Assembly: GCF_015082335.1 (NCBI RefSeq)
Contig: NZ_BLRL01000011.1
Span: 62,001 to 126,000, forward strand
Direction of reading: 5' to 3'
DNA length: 64,000 bases
Source of the DNA: Moritella sp. F3
GTDB taxonomy: Bacteria; Pseudomonadota; Gammaproteobacteria; Enterobacterales; Moritellaceae
The translations under genes and the position numbers were made by a program. Below, piece after piece: positions 31,631-40,118 of the stretch; within the stretch, counting starts at the first letter, position 1; every line of letters begins with the position of its first letter. Under the pieces are notes generated by a model. The model did no database searches. It had not been told where the DNA came from and was given only the letters and a program-made list of their open reading frames with translations.

Positions 31631-32420
31631 TACAACGCAGCTAAACAAAGCGCGCCCTCAGAGTAATACCAATGCGACGACAAACTGTAATGACAATGTT
31701 TCAGTGCAGATAGACAGTGTGTTATTACAAGTAGACAAGATTACCTTTGCGTATGAGCAGATGCAGATGCAATTTGATTTGGTGATTAATCGTGGTGAAA
31801 CCTTAGCGATCCTCGGCGCCAGTGGTTCAGGAAAATCAACCTTGCTAAATCTTATCGCTGGTTTTAACCAGCCCTTATCGGGAGATATCAGCTTTCAGCA
31901 AGTATCCATATTGGCGAAAACCCCAGCGCAGCGACCGATCACCACCTTGTTTCAAGAACATAATTTGTTTAACCATTTAACGGTAAAGCAGAATATCGCC
32001 ATTGGTTTAGCACCAAGTATGAAACTGGACGCGAGCCAACAAGCTGCACTTGAGAAAGCGGCGCAGCAAGTCGAAATAACAGAATTACTCAACCGTCTGC
32101 CCGGTGACTTAAGTGGTGGCCAGCGTCAGCGTGTTGGCATTGCCCGTTGTCTAGCTCGTAAACAACCTTTGTTATTGCTCGATGAACCGTTTAGTGCCCT
32201 CGATCCCGCATTACGTCAAGAGATGCTGCGCTTGATTGCTAAGCTGAATAAAGCACATGATATTACTGTGTTAATGGTCACCCACAACCCAGATGATGCC
32301 CTGCAGATCGCCGATAATATTGCGTTTGTAGAAAATGGAAAAGTAGCACTGCATGCACCTGCGGCCATTTTAGCCGATCAAGATGCGCCAGAGATGTTGA
32401 AACGTTATTTGGGGAAGTAA
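31623..32420 (+). CDS. thiQ: Thiamine ABC transporter ATP-binding protein
   Basis: About 265 residues. Walker A GASGSGKST, Q-loop in TLFQEHNLF, signature LSGGQRQR and Walker B LLLLDEPFSALD are intact. The start at 31623 (MPNTTQ) has GGAGG upstream inside thiP. The N-terminus carries about 35 extra polar residues before the ABC fold (ThiQ is usually about 230), so a later start is possible. It is the last gene of the thi operon. Confidence 0.93.
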   Translation: MPNTTQLNKARPQSNTNATTNCNDNVSVQIDSVLLQVDKITFAYEQMQMQFDLVINRGETLAILGASGSGKSTLLNLIAGFNQPLSGDISFQQVSILAKTPAQRPITTLFQEHNLFNHLTVKQNIAIGLAPSMKLDASQQAALEKAAQQVEITELLNRLPGDLSGGQRQRVGIARCLARKQPLLLLDEPFSALDPALRQEMLRLIAKLNKAHDITVLMVTHNPDDALQIADNIAFVENGKVALHAPAAILADQDAPEMLKRYLGK

Positions 32421-32447
32421 TCAAAGAATGGTAACAGAATGATGAAA

Positions 32448-32474
32448 CGAGCCTATACGCGATGTATAGACTCG
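32448..32474 (+). terminator. Hairpin after thiQ
   Basis: CGAG-CTATAC pairs with GTATAG-CTCG with one C/A mismatch and a five-base loop. It lies 28 bases past thiQ, between convergent genes. There is no T run, so it may be a weak or factor-assisted terminator. Confidence 0.45.
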
Positions 32475-32500
32475 CTGCATGTGAGTCTTGTTAACGGTGA

Positions 32501-32830
32501 TTACTGTTTCTTCGGCTGAATGCTAAAGAAATAGGCAACATCGACCATATCTTGGCGACTTAAATACGCCACTTCACCTTCCATAAACGGGCTCTTACGC
32601 AAGCCCAGCTTAAAGTTATTTAATTGACGAACGATGTATTTGTATTTCTGCCCTTCCAGATACGGGAAGTAGTTAAATTCTTCTAATCGACTTTCATTAT
32701 GACAGGCTAAACAACGCTGCGATAACTGCTGGCCATTAGCCAAATTAGGCTTAATAATATCGGCATCAGATGCCATTGCCGTTCCCGAGCCAAATACTAA
32801 AGCAGCAGTGAATACGATTTTTTTCATCAT
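32501..32830 (-). CDS. Small periplasmic cytochrome c
   Basis: 109 residues with a Sec signal (to about GTAMA) and one haem c site, CLACH, near residue 40. The C-terminal FMEGEVAYLSRQDM provides the likely axial Met. It resembles class I cytochromes c553/c4-like. Last gene of the sulfite-dehydrogenase-type operon, probably carrying electrons from the molybdoenzyme to a terminal oxidase. Confidence 0.87.
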   Translation of the reverse strand: MMKKIVFTAALVFGSGTAMASDADIIKPNLANGQQLSQRCLACHNESRLEEFNYFPYLEGQKYKYIVRQLNNFKLGLRKSPFMEGEVAYLSRQDMVDVAYFFSIQPKKQ

Positions 32831-32845
32831 GATTTAGAACTCACT

Positions 32846-33214
32846 CTATTTTGCTGACGGTGGTTGATACTCAGCCGCTAATGGTAATCGTCTAAATGTG
32901 GTTAAATCGATTTCTTGCTGGTTATAATAAGTCGACAAATAATCTAATACCGGTTCCCAAGTATCACTCAAATCCCACAAACCTTGACTATCAACCATCC
33001 ATTGGATGGTTTCTCGCCATTCTTCTTTATTACCCTTGTTTTGAGTAATAATTAAGCTGGTGTGGCAAGCATTACATTGCTTATTAACCAGTTCCCAGCC
33101 TGGCGCCATGATCAGGCCAGACTTTTGATCGACTAAATAACTTTCAACTTTTGCTGCGGCAGTCGTACTGACACCAAGCAAAAGTAATAACATTAAATAG
33201 CGGAATTTATTCAT
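32846..33214 (-). CDS. Periplasmic cytochrome c, SorB-like position
   Basis: 122 residues from ATG at 33214 (MNKFRYLMLLLLL), with a signal ending near TTAAA and one haem site CNACH. The start overlaps the molybdoenzyme stop by four bases, so a one-to-one electron transfer partner (as SorB is to SorA) is likely. An in-frame TTG ten codons upstream is disfavoured. The axial Met is probably in QWMVDS. Confidence 0.87.
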   Translation of the reverse strand: MNKFRYLMLLLLLGVSTTAAAKVESYLVDQKSGLIMAPGWELVNKQCNACHTSLIITQNKGNKEEWRETIQWMVDSQGLWDLSDTWEPVLDYLSTYYNQQEIDLTTFRRLPLAAEYQPPSAK

Positions 33215-34434
33215 TTTTGCACCCGAACCGCAATACGGTGACAACCATTAAACATGTAACCTTTTGGATTCCATTGTGGCTGTACCACAGGTTGCGTCTT
33301 ACCTTCGCTATCCGTCGCTTTTGACCATATTTCGTAATAGCCATGCTGAGGTAAATCAAGTTCGATTGACCAATCTTGCCATGCCATTTGATTTGGCTGT
33401 TTTTTCAAGTCAGCAAGGTGCCAAGTGGTACCATAATCATAACTGACTTCCATTTTAACCACTGCAAGTGGACCAGCCCATGCATGACCGCGCACAGCAG
33501 TCTTCTGACCTAGTTTGAACTCACTGCCCGTTTGTGGATGGGTGATTAATGATTTCACAATCATGTGTTCGATGATTTCAAAATCATCTAACGGCACTTT
33601 CTCACCAGGAGCAACAGGGTATTTAGGCACGCGATAAGCAGGGGATTCCATTTTCTTACCATCATGCTCAACATTACGAATGCTGATACCCGTTGCTGCT
33701 TTCGATGAAATAGAGGCAGGGCGACCACCAAATACGATACGCAATGGATAACCGTGTAAGTAAGGGATCTCTTCGCCGTTCATCGACCATGCAATCAATG
33801 CATTATCTTCTAGTGCATATTGAATTGGCACACCTCGAGAAATCGCGTCCCCTTTACCACTTAAATGGCGGTCAATACTGTGATGCCCGGTATATACTGC
33901 ATCATCTTTAATGCCACAATCTTTTAATACGTCACTGACTAATACGCCAGTCCACTCCGAACAATACACAGCGGAATCAGTCCACTGGTTACCTTTAGCT
34001 GACGGATAAAAGTTTTTACGACTATTACCACCACACTCCAACGTCAATGCGTAAGTATGATGTTTAAATTTACTTTTTAGATCTGCAATCGTGTATGTTT
34101 TTGGCGTTTCACATGATTCACCATCAACAGTGAATTCCCAAATTCTAGGATCCATCGCTTTAAAATCTGGCAGTAAACCATTCCAACGAACAAACGGTAC
34201 ATTAGCAGGTGTTACAGTCGGGTCTAACATATGATCAGCAACATAAGCATTTAACGGCGTACTGTTGAGTACCTTATAGTAATCAGGTAAATCAGTAACC
34301 GATGACCACTTTAATGAATCAACTTCTAATGGTGACAAACCTTTCGGTAAATTACCTGCAAATACCCAATTAATCGGTAACATAGCACTGGCACCGACAG
34401 CAAATGTGCCTTTAATAAAATCTCTACGTTTCAT
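33211..34434 (-). CDS. Sulfite oxidase-family molybdoenzyme (SorA/SoxC-like)
   Basis: 407 residues. A twin-arginine signal, MKRRDFIKGTF, sends the folded enzyme to the periplasm. The Moco-binding cysteine lies in TLECGGNSRKNF near residue 139. The C-terminal 120 residues form the Mo-co dimerisation domain (GHAWAGPLAVVKMEVSYDYG). Flanking cytochrome genes fit a sulfite dehydrogenase. No soxXYZAB genes are present, so SorA-type sulfite oxidation is more likely than SoxCD. Other members oxidise or reduce different substrates, so the substrate is inferred. Confidence 0.85.
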   Translation of the reverse strand: MKRRDFIKGTFAVGASAMLPINWVFAGNLPKGLSPLEVDSLKWSSVTDLPDYYKVLNSTPLNAYVADHMLDPTVTPANVPFVRWNGLLPDFKAMDPRIWEFTVDGESCETPKTYTIADLKSKFKHHTYALTLECGGNSRKNFYPSAKGNQWTDSAVYCSEWTGVLVSDVLKDCGIKDDAVYTGHHSIDRHLSGKGDAISRGVPIQYALEDNALIAWSMNGEEIPYLHGYPLRIVFGGRPASISSKAATGISIRNVEHDGKKMESPAYRVPKYPVAPGEKVPLDDFEIIEHMIVKSLITHPQTGSEFKLGQKTAVRGHAWAGPLAVVKMEVSYDYGTTWHLADLKKQPNQMAWQDWSIELDLPQHGYYEIWSKATDSEGKTQPVVQPQWNPKGYMFNGCHRIAVRVQK

Positions 34435-34447
34435 GCTTAATTAAACC

Positions 34448-34750
34448 TTATTGTTCGCTGAAGTATTTGGTAATTTTGATGACGTCATCATCAGAAAGTA
34501 ACTGTACAACCTTGCTCATAGTAATATCTTGTCGCTCGCCACTTTTGAACGCCGCCATCTGATTTCTGAGGTAGATGAGGCTCTGGCCTTGCAGATCCGG
34601 TATCGATTGATAAGGGTTAACACCGTTATCACCATGGCAACCCATGCACATATTTTTTAGTTTGTCGTAATCTGCAGAGGCTGCTGAAAATGACATAATA
34701 GACAGATATACCCCTGCCAGAATATATCGAGGAACTCGCTTATTTATCAT
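34448..34750 (-). CDS. Small cytochrome c, first gene of the sulfite dehydrogenase operon
   Basis: 100 residues with a signal peptide (to about SAASA) and a single haem site CMGCH. The distal part has YLRNQMAAFKSGERQDITM, typical of cytochrome c4/c553-like domains with Met ligation. It lies 13 bases upstream of the molybdoenzyme gene and leads the operon behind an FNR box. Confidence 0.87.
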   Translation of the reverse strand: MINKRVPRYILAGVYLSIMSFSAASADYDKLKNMCMGCHGDNGVNPYQSIPDLQGQSLIYLRNQMAAFKSGERQDITMSKVVQLLSDDDVIKITKYFSEQ

Positions 34751-35061
34751 CTTAAGCCGCTATGAGATTTCAAATAAATGAAGTATAACTATGGCGTATT
34801 TAGGCGCAATATGGATACAAAAAGTAACATCGAAAATAAAGTAATGGATTGATTTTTAATGAGTAGTTTTTATTTACTTAATTAATTTTTATTCACTTAA
34901 TTGGCATAAATTAACCGATAATAATTTTGAGGGGAAATGACAGGAATTGATGTACATCAAACAAAGGTGGGAATAATGGCTACAATTTCAATTCTAACTA
35001 AAAAAATAACCATTGATAAATTAATTTGTTCACTCATTTAAAATGAATAAATCAGCGGCTA
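34751..35061. other. Intergenic region between cytochrome operon and yihD
   Basis: About 310 AT-rich bases. Apart from the FNR-type promoter it holds A/T runs only (a leader of about 160 bases for the cytochrome operon). I see no ORF with a ribosome site and no terminator with a T run after yihD. Confidence 0.4.
34918..34960 (-). promoter_or_regulatory. FNR-type promoter for the cytochrome/molybdoenzyme operon
   Basis: A perfect FNR/Anr box TTGAT-GTAC-ATCAA lies at 34947-34960. On the minus strand a -10-like TATTAT (34918-34923) follows. The box centre would be about 42 bases upstream of the start, the class II activator spacing. The first gene begins about 160 bases further on. This predicts induction at low oxygen. 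Confidence 0.7.
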
Positions 35062-35328
35062 TTACGGCACAAAACCACGGGCTTTAAGCAGTGCTGTTTT
35101 AAAGTCATCTTCGTGATCTTTGGCTAAACCAGGGATCATTTCGTCTTTCGCACTGTTACGCATTTTCAAATGATAGATAAGCGCATCATCACTCAAATCA
35201 GCTAACTCGCCTTCAAATTTCATCTCATCAGCCAAGGTGCTAAGTAACTGCAGCAGATTAGTATCAGGTTCTTTCTGCCATTCTGGTTGTAATAGTTCGA
35301 TGATTTCATTTAAGCGGTGGTATTTCAT
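35062..35328 (-). CDS. yihD: YihD-family protein
   Basis: 88 residues, close to E. coli YihD over its length: [38 protein letters not shown], then [11 protein letters not shown]. It is a small acidic cytoplasmic protein of unknown function, conserved in gammaproteobacteria. The ATG at 35328 has AAGGA 8 bases upstream. The longer frame to 35394 is not supported. Confidence 0.93.
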   Translation of the reverse strand: MKYHRLNEIIELLQPEWQKEPDTNLLQLLSTLADEMKFEGELADLSDDALIYHLKMRNSAKDEMIPGLAKDHEDDFKTALLKARGFVP

Positions 35329-35460
35329 ATTATTATCCTTATTTAAACTATGGATATTATACCTACTACTAGGCACAAATGAAATAACACGCAATGGCCA
35401 GTTCCGTTTGTAATAACGCTTGTCATCCAGCAGTAACGACGACGATTATTAATAAATAGT

Positions 35461-35500
35461 AAAATACCCCGAGTAATGGAGATTACGCAGGGCATTTTTT
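35461..35500. terminator. Bidirectional terminator after the metal ABC operon
   Basis: AAAAT-CCC-GTAAT, a GGAG loop, ATTAC-GGG-ATTTTTT, with small internal mismatches. On the minus strand it follows the last gene of the operon (stop at 35539), and a T-rich run comes next. Confidence 0.65.
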
Positions 35501-35538
35501 ATTTAAGAATAGTTATTTAAGAGCTGTTATTTTATAAA

Positions 35539-36423
35539 TTAAAGCGCTAACTGCCAGCGTTGTAATGGCTTATCCGCTTTAATACCACGACCCCAGCGAT
35601 CGATACTATCAATCGTTAAGATACGAGTCGGATTCGGTACTAATGCTTTAAGCTGTTTACTGGCTCTTTTCGAGGTCAAGATCCATAAGCTATCGTCTTC
35701 AGTTAATAGCGCTACCAGTTCCTGTTTGTCTTCTGCCGTCCATTCCAATTCAGGTTTGGTTAAGCGCTCAACCACAAACAACTGATTACCTGAGGCAAAG
35801 TCTTCTAGCTCTGTTGATAGCAACACCACAGAGTCAATTTCATTGTCTAACAACATCGCTTGTTGTTGGTTAATCAAATGACGTACTGACATCATCAAAG
35901 CTTGTTGATTACTGGTAATTGTCGCCGCTTGCTGTGGCCATATTTGTTGTAAGTCTTGACTCACAATCGCCGTCATACGGGTTAAGTTTGTCGGGTTTAA
36001 CCAAGTGTAAGCTGAGATAGTCCCGTCGTCTAAACGCAGCGCAGCAACGCCTTGTGCACGTGGTGAAATGGCTTGAGATGCATCCACTTCAATCATACGA
36101 ATGTTGCCTTTACGCGCATGCACAAATAACGGGTCTTGTGGCCAAACGGCACCTAGGGTAATTGCGACTTGCGCATCAATCGCCGCTTTTTCTGTTAACG
36201 TTGCGCCTTTCGAACTAAACCAGTTCGGTAAACGCGATATGCCGTAACGTTTTGGCGGTAAATACTGAGTCGTAATATCCGTGCCTTTAGTTAACTCCGT
36301 CGCTAACATATAAGTCACCGGCGTCGCGGTAAGAATGTCTGCAGCATTTATCTTTTGGCTAAAGCCCAATGTTGATGTCAGTAATAATACTGCCGCGCTA
36401 ACACTTAATAATGGAGAAGTCAT
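35539..36423 (-). CDS. ZnuA-related periplasmic binding protein lacking the usual metal ligands
   Basis: 294 residues with a Sec signal (to about NAA). The fold pattern resembles cluster A-I metal-binding proteins: ADILTATPVTYMLATEL..., a long central helix, and a C-terminal half. The expected His ligands are absent: the DPHxWLDP motif reads AYTWLNPTN, and no HxYxP equivalent is seen (LPPKRYGIS instead). It is the last gene, after the permease. It could bind a metal complex, act as a lid or partner, or have lost metal binding. I do not recognise a named family. Confidence 0.7.
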   Translation of the reverse strand: MTSPLLSVSAAVLLLTSTLGFSQKINAADILTATPVTYMLATELTKGTDITTQYLPPKRYGISRLPNWFSSKGATLTEKAAIDAQVAITLGAVWPQDPLFVHARKGNIRMIEVDASQAISPRAQGVAALRLDDGTISAYTWLNPTNLTRMTAIVSQDLQQIWPQQAATITSNQQALMMSVRHLINQQQAMLLDNEIDSVVLLSTELEDFASGNQLFVVERLTKPELEWTAEDKQELVALLTEDDSLWILTSKRASKQLKALVPNPTRILTIDSIDRWGRGIKADKPLQRWQLAL

Positions 36424-36429
36424 AATCAG

Positions 36430-37305
36430 TTATCCTTTACGCACAATGCGGTAGCAGGTTGCCGTTAAGAAGAAGCTCGTCGATACAATAATGATCGCCG
36501 CGCCAGAAGGAATTGGCAGTTTTAATTCCATTGGTAAAATCGTACCAATCAAACAACTTATCGTCGCTAATAACGCCGACATCAGTACAAAGCTCCCCAT
36601 GTTCTTGGTTAACAGTCGGGCCGTAGCGCCAGGGATCAGTAACAAGGCCCCCACTAACACCGCACCGACAATTTTCACCGAGGCAATCGTCACTAGCGTG
36701 ATCATCATGACAAATAAATAGTCATAAAAATTAGTCGCGTAACCACGTACTTTAGCAATATCAGGGCTGATGCAGGTCAACAAAATACGGTTAAAGGTGG
36801 GTATCAATACCAGTAAAATAACCCCGCAAGTCACCGCCAAGATCAACAAGTCATAATCAGTGATCGTTAAGATCGAACCGAACAATACATTCTCTAACAT
36901 GTGAATGTTAATCTTACGCGCCACGTACATCAGTAGCGCCGCACCGACCGCTAAAGCAAAGGCAAGGAATACGCCCACCAAAGTATCGTAAGGTACATTG
37001 GTGCGGTTACGCACAAAATGCAGCAACAATGCGAAGATCATGCAGAAACTGAATAAACCAATAATTGGATTTTCTGCTGGTTCACCCAGTAATACACCTA
37101 AGGCAATACCCGTTAATGCTGCGTGTCCTACCGCTTCAGAAAAGAACGCTAAACGTTTAGCAATGACCAAAGTACCAAGGCCACCTAATAGTGGGCCAAG
37201 CAAGATGGCAGCAACAACAGCATTCACCATAAACGAATAAGAGAAGCTCTCACTCAACCAACCTGCATCCACACCCAGTTGTGCCCAATGACGGATAGTA
37301 TCCAT
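36430..37305 (-). CDS. Metal ABC transporter permease (ZnuB/MntB type)
   Basis: 291 residues with eight to nine helices. It has AISLGPLLGGLGTLVIAKR-like start features (LLGGLGTLVIAKRLAFFSE), the GHAALTGIALG motif, and VKIVGAVLVGALLLIPGATA, all typical of the ABC-3 permease family for zinc, manganese or iron. It overlaps the ATPase gene by one base. The substrate metal is not determined by this subunit alone. Confidence 0.9.
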   Translation of the reverse strand: MDTIRHWAQLGVDAGWLSESFSYSFMVNAVVAAILLGPLLGGLGTLVIAKRLAFFSEAVGHAALTGIALGVLLGEPAENPIIGLFSFCMIFALLLHFVRNRTNVPYDTLVGVFLAFALAVGAALLMYVARKINIHMLENVLFGSILTITDYDLLILAVTCGVILLVLIPTFNRILLTCISPDIAKVRGYATNFYDYLFVMMITLVTIASVKIVGAVLVGALLLIPGATARLLTKNMGSFVLMSALLATISCLIGTILPMELKLPIPSGAAIIIVSTSFFLTATCYRIVRKG

Positions 37306-38057
37306 TATTTAACTCCTTGAGCAGGGTTAACGCTTGATGCGCTAACAGATACATTGCCACCAGTATAATGATTGAATAAGCGTTCGATCTTGTCTGCGCG
37401 TAGTACCTCAGACACAGGGCCTGAATCAACTAACTGACGATTAACCACATGCACTTGACCATCTAAACGGCGCACTGCACTGACATCGTGATGCACGGCT
37501 AAAATGGTTTTATTCTCACGTACTAACTCATGAATTAACGACTCAAGGTAACGCACACCCTGTTCATCCATACCCGTTGTTGGTTCATCAAGCACTAACA
37601 GATCGGGGTTATCTAATAATGACTGCGCGAATAACACACGTTGCTGTTCACCACCTGATAACTGTCCCATACGGCGGTCAGTACGGTTCGCCATGCCAAC
37701 GCGATCTAATTGCGCTAACGCATGATCTTGTTCTTTTTTACGCTTGCGCCAAAACAACGGATTACGACTCTGATTTAACAGAATAAAATCCATCACTGTA
37801 AACGGTAAGCTCGACTCAAACGTCGCCTTTTGCGGTACATAACCGATATTGCCTTTATGCTCAGGCCATTGAATATCAATATTGCCCGTGAAAGGCGTTA
37901 AGCCTAAAATAGAACGTAATAACGATGTTTTACCACCACCATTAGGTCCCATGATCACATGGCATTGACCAGCTTCTAAATAATGTGAAATGTCTTCTAA
38001 AATGACATTGTCACCGTATTGCAAACCAACATTTTGTAAACGAATTGCAGGACCCAC
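37305..38057 (-). CDS. Metal ABC transporter ATP-binding protein (ZnuC/MntA type)
   Basis: 250 residues. Walker A GPNGGGKTS, Q-loop VPQKATF, signature LSGGEQQRV and Walker B LLVLDEPTTGMD are present, with His-loop LAVHHDVSAV. It is placed between the first binding protein (two bases) and the permease (one-base overlap), so translation of the three is coupled. Confidence 0.92.
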   Translation of the reverse strand: MGPAIRLQNVGLQYGDNVILEDISHYLEAGQCHVIMGPNGGGKTSLLRSILGLTPFTGNIDIQWPEHKGNIGYVPQKATFESSLPFTVMDFILLNQSRNPLFWRKRKKEQDHALAQLDRVGMANRTDRRMGQLSGGEQQRVLFAQSLLDNPDLLVLDEPTTGMDEQGVRYLESLIHELVRENKTILAVHHDVSAVRRLDGQVHVVNRQLVDSGPVSEVLRADKIERLFNHYTGGNVSVSASSVNPAQGVK

Positions 38058-38059
38058 GA

Positions 38060-39043
38060 TTAACTTCCTTGCTTGATATTGGTTGCGGTATTAGTCGTTA
38101 CAGCTGTATCAGCTAACGAACGTTTCGCTGCAAACTTCATTGCTTCAACTAAGGTCGCAAGATTACTTTTCATTTCAACGGCCACTTTATTCTCTTCATA
38201 TGCACCATGCGTCATGTGCGAGAAACGGTAAAGTTGCACGCCCGTTGCCGCTTCAATCGTTTCAACATAACGGCTTGGCATATTTAATTCGTAGAACAAC
38301 ACATCAATTTTCGATGCGCGGATCTTCTCGATAGTTTCTTGTAACTGGCTAGCACTTGGCTCAACACCGTGTGCAGGTTCAATGACCGCCGCCACATCTA
38401 CACCAAATTCTTGCAGAATATAACCGTAAGCATTGTGTGTGGTCGCCACCAGCATGCCCGAAGTATCGAGATCGCCTAACGTCAGCATCGCTTGGCGTTT
38501 CATTTTGCGGAATTCAGTCGCATATTTACGCGCATTTTTACGGTAAGTACGGGCGTTATCAGGATCAATCTTCGATAACTCTGTGGCGATGGTATAAACC
38601 TTTTGAATAGTCGTCGATAGACCCACAAAGGTATGCGGATTTACTGCACCTTCACCTACAGATTGACCAATTGCAGGTAATAACGGCACGTCTTTATTGG
38701 CTTTGATCACAATAAGATCATCACGGTCTGCTGCTTTAATTACTTTTAAGGCAAAGTCATCATGGCCAATCGCATTCACAACAATCACGTCCATCTGTTT
38801 AAGACGACGTAAATCATTTGGTTGTGGTTGGTAGTTATGCGGGTTAAAACCTTCATCAACGAGTGGCAGTACATTGGCTTTATCACCCACAACCGCTTTC
38901 ACATAGCTGTAATAAGGTTGCAGGGTAATACCAATAGTGAGTTTTTCAGTCGCTTGAACAGCGCCGCTCATTAGCAACACAGCGCTTGTAGTCACTGCGA
39001 CGATTAGATTTTTCATGCTGTTTTTCATTGTTTTACTTTTCAT
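38060..39043 (-). CDS. Metal ABC transporter substrate-binding protein (ZnuA/TroA family)
   Basis: 327 residues with a Sec signal (to about VQA). The metal ligands of cluster A-I proteins are visible: His in FNPHNYQPQPND, His in VNPHTF, and His in TTHNAYGY. A C-terminal FYELNMPSR may supply the acidic ligand. There is no long His-rich loop as in zinc-specific ZnuA, so iron, manganese or nickel remain possible. Several in-frame ATGs near the start (MKSKTMKNSMKN) leave it uncertain by up to nine residues. Confidence 0.88.
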   Translation of the reverse strand: MKSKTMKNSMKNLIVAVTTSAVLLMSGAVQATEKLTIGITLQPYYSYVKAVVGDKANVLPLVDEGFNPHNYQPQPNDLRRLKQMDVIVVNAIGHDDFALKVIKAADRDDLIVIKANKDVPLLPAIGQSVGEGAVNPHTFVGLSTTIQKVYTIATELSKIDPDNARTYRKNARKYATEFRKMKRQAMLTLGDLDTSGMLVATTHNAYGYILQEFGVDVAAVIEPAHGVEPSASQLQETIEKIRASKIDVLFYELNMPSRYVETIEAATGVQLYRFSHMTHGAYEENKVAVEMKSNLATLVEAMKFAAKRSLADTAVTTNTATNIKQGS

Positions 39044-39075
39044 TATGAAATCCCATTATTAACTGACGTTACGCT

Positions 39076-39699
39076 TTAGTGACTGTCTTTGTCGGTATGC
39101 GCTGCAGCGCGATTATCTACGCCGGCACGATCTACACCAGCAGTCTCATCACCCGTGAACACAACTTGTTTCCAACCTGCATTGATCAGTTCGCTGGCAT
39201 TAAGCCCGTTGCCCATCATTGGCTCAGGGCGAGGCATATCTAATGCTAACCACACATCTGGTCTTGCAGCTTGGCTATTCAATATCACCGCAACGCTACC
39301 CGTGGTTAACGCTGGAATTCCTTGATATAAAGCCGGAGCAACTTTACGCCACGCATGTTTACCTTTACGCTCCCAACTTTTATCGATAATAAAAGGCGCT
39401 AACCATAATTCATCTAATTCAGCCATTTCAGGCCAAGCATCGGCGCCTTCAAACTCAAGGCTATCTTGATGAATATTGCGGATCTCTTCATGCGCTAAGC
39501 GTAATTCGCCGATCATCGCCAGCTCCACTGTGGGCAGGTCTTTAATCGATATTTGATGACTCGCGAGCTGTTGCTCGCTCGACGCCGTTTGATGGTAAGG
39601 TAACAGCAGTGCTGCAGTGGCAAGAATGGTGATGATGATTAACGCCACCCATTTACCTTCACGGCCGCCATCATCTGGATGAACTGATTGACTGATCAT
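39076..39699 (-). CDS. Single-helix membrane protein of unknown function in metal operon
   Basis: 207 residues: a short cytoplasmic start, one membrane helix (about 17-35), and a periplasmic domain. It shows WERKGKHAWRKVAPALYQGI and a His/Asp-rich end (AAAHTDKDSH). It resembles, from memory, the DUF6162 group that accompanies metal ABC transporters, but I cannot confirm this. Its start overlaps the previous gene by four bases. A periplasmic metal-handling or assembly role is inferred from context only. Confidence 0.65.
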   Translation of the reverse strand: MISQSVHPDDGGREGKWVALIIITILATAALLLPYHQTASSEQQLASHQISIKDLPTVELAMIGELRLAHEEIRNIHQDSLEFEGADAWPEMAELDELWLAPFIIDKSWERKGKHAWRKVAPALYQGIPALTTGSVAVILNSQAARPDVWLALDMPRPEPMMGNGLNASELINAGWKQVVFTGDETAGVDRAGVDNRAAAHTDKDSH

Positions 39700-40016
39700 T
39701 TTTCACTAATCTCAACAACGTCAACTTCAACAGGGTTTTCATGACCAGCATCGAATACTAAATAGAAATCAGTATCAGGTTTACTAAATTCAGCAATTGA
39801 GCGCTTATCCGTCATGCCTTTGGCAATTAAGTTATCATCGTAGTCATACATATTTACAGCGTAATCCACAGCCGTACTGGCATCACTGTAGCCCGCTTCG
39901 CAAGCGACTTTGTCAGACTCGAACCAGCAATTCATTAACGGGAAATGGGCACTTGCTGCGCTAGAAAATAAACCTGTCATTAATGAAAACGCGAACACCG
40001 TTGGCTTGATTGTCAT
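39696..40016 (-). CDS. Small periplasmic protein of unknown function in metal operon
   Basis: 106 residues from ATG at 40016, with AGAGG upstream. The Sec signal ends near ASA, and the mature part begins HFPLMNCWFESDKVACEAGY with two cysteines. It is acidic and looks like a beta-sandwich, similar in pattern to small carrier domains seen with DUF4198 proteins. No named family is recognised. It is coupled to the following membrane protein gene by an ATGA overlap. Confidence 0.7.
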   Translation of the reverse strand: MTIKPTVFAFSLMTGLFSSAASAHFPLMNCWFESDKVACEAGYSDASTAVDYAVNMYDYDDNLIAKGMTDKRSIAEFSKPDTDFYLVFDAGHENPVEVDVVEISEK

Positions 40017-40054
40017 GAAAACCTCTACAATTATTAATTCGAATAAAAAGCAAA

Positions 40055-40086
40055 AGCCTGTAATCAGATCGTATCGATTACAGGCT
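40055..40086 (-). terminator. Intrinsic terminator inside the metal operon
   Basis: A perfect 11-bp stem (AGCCTGTAATC with GATTACAGGCT, 10-base loop) is followed on the minus strand by TTTTGCTTTTTATT. It lies between the DUF4198 gene and the 106-residue protein gene, only 38 bases before the next ATG. It should cut expression of the downstream ABC genes relative to the first three. Confidence 0.8.
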
Positions 40087-40118
40087 ATAAACTGACTAAC
40101 TGGCAATAACGTGGAAGG

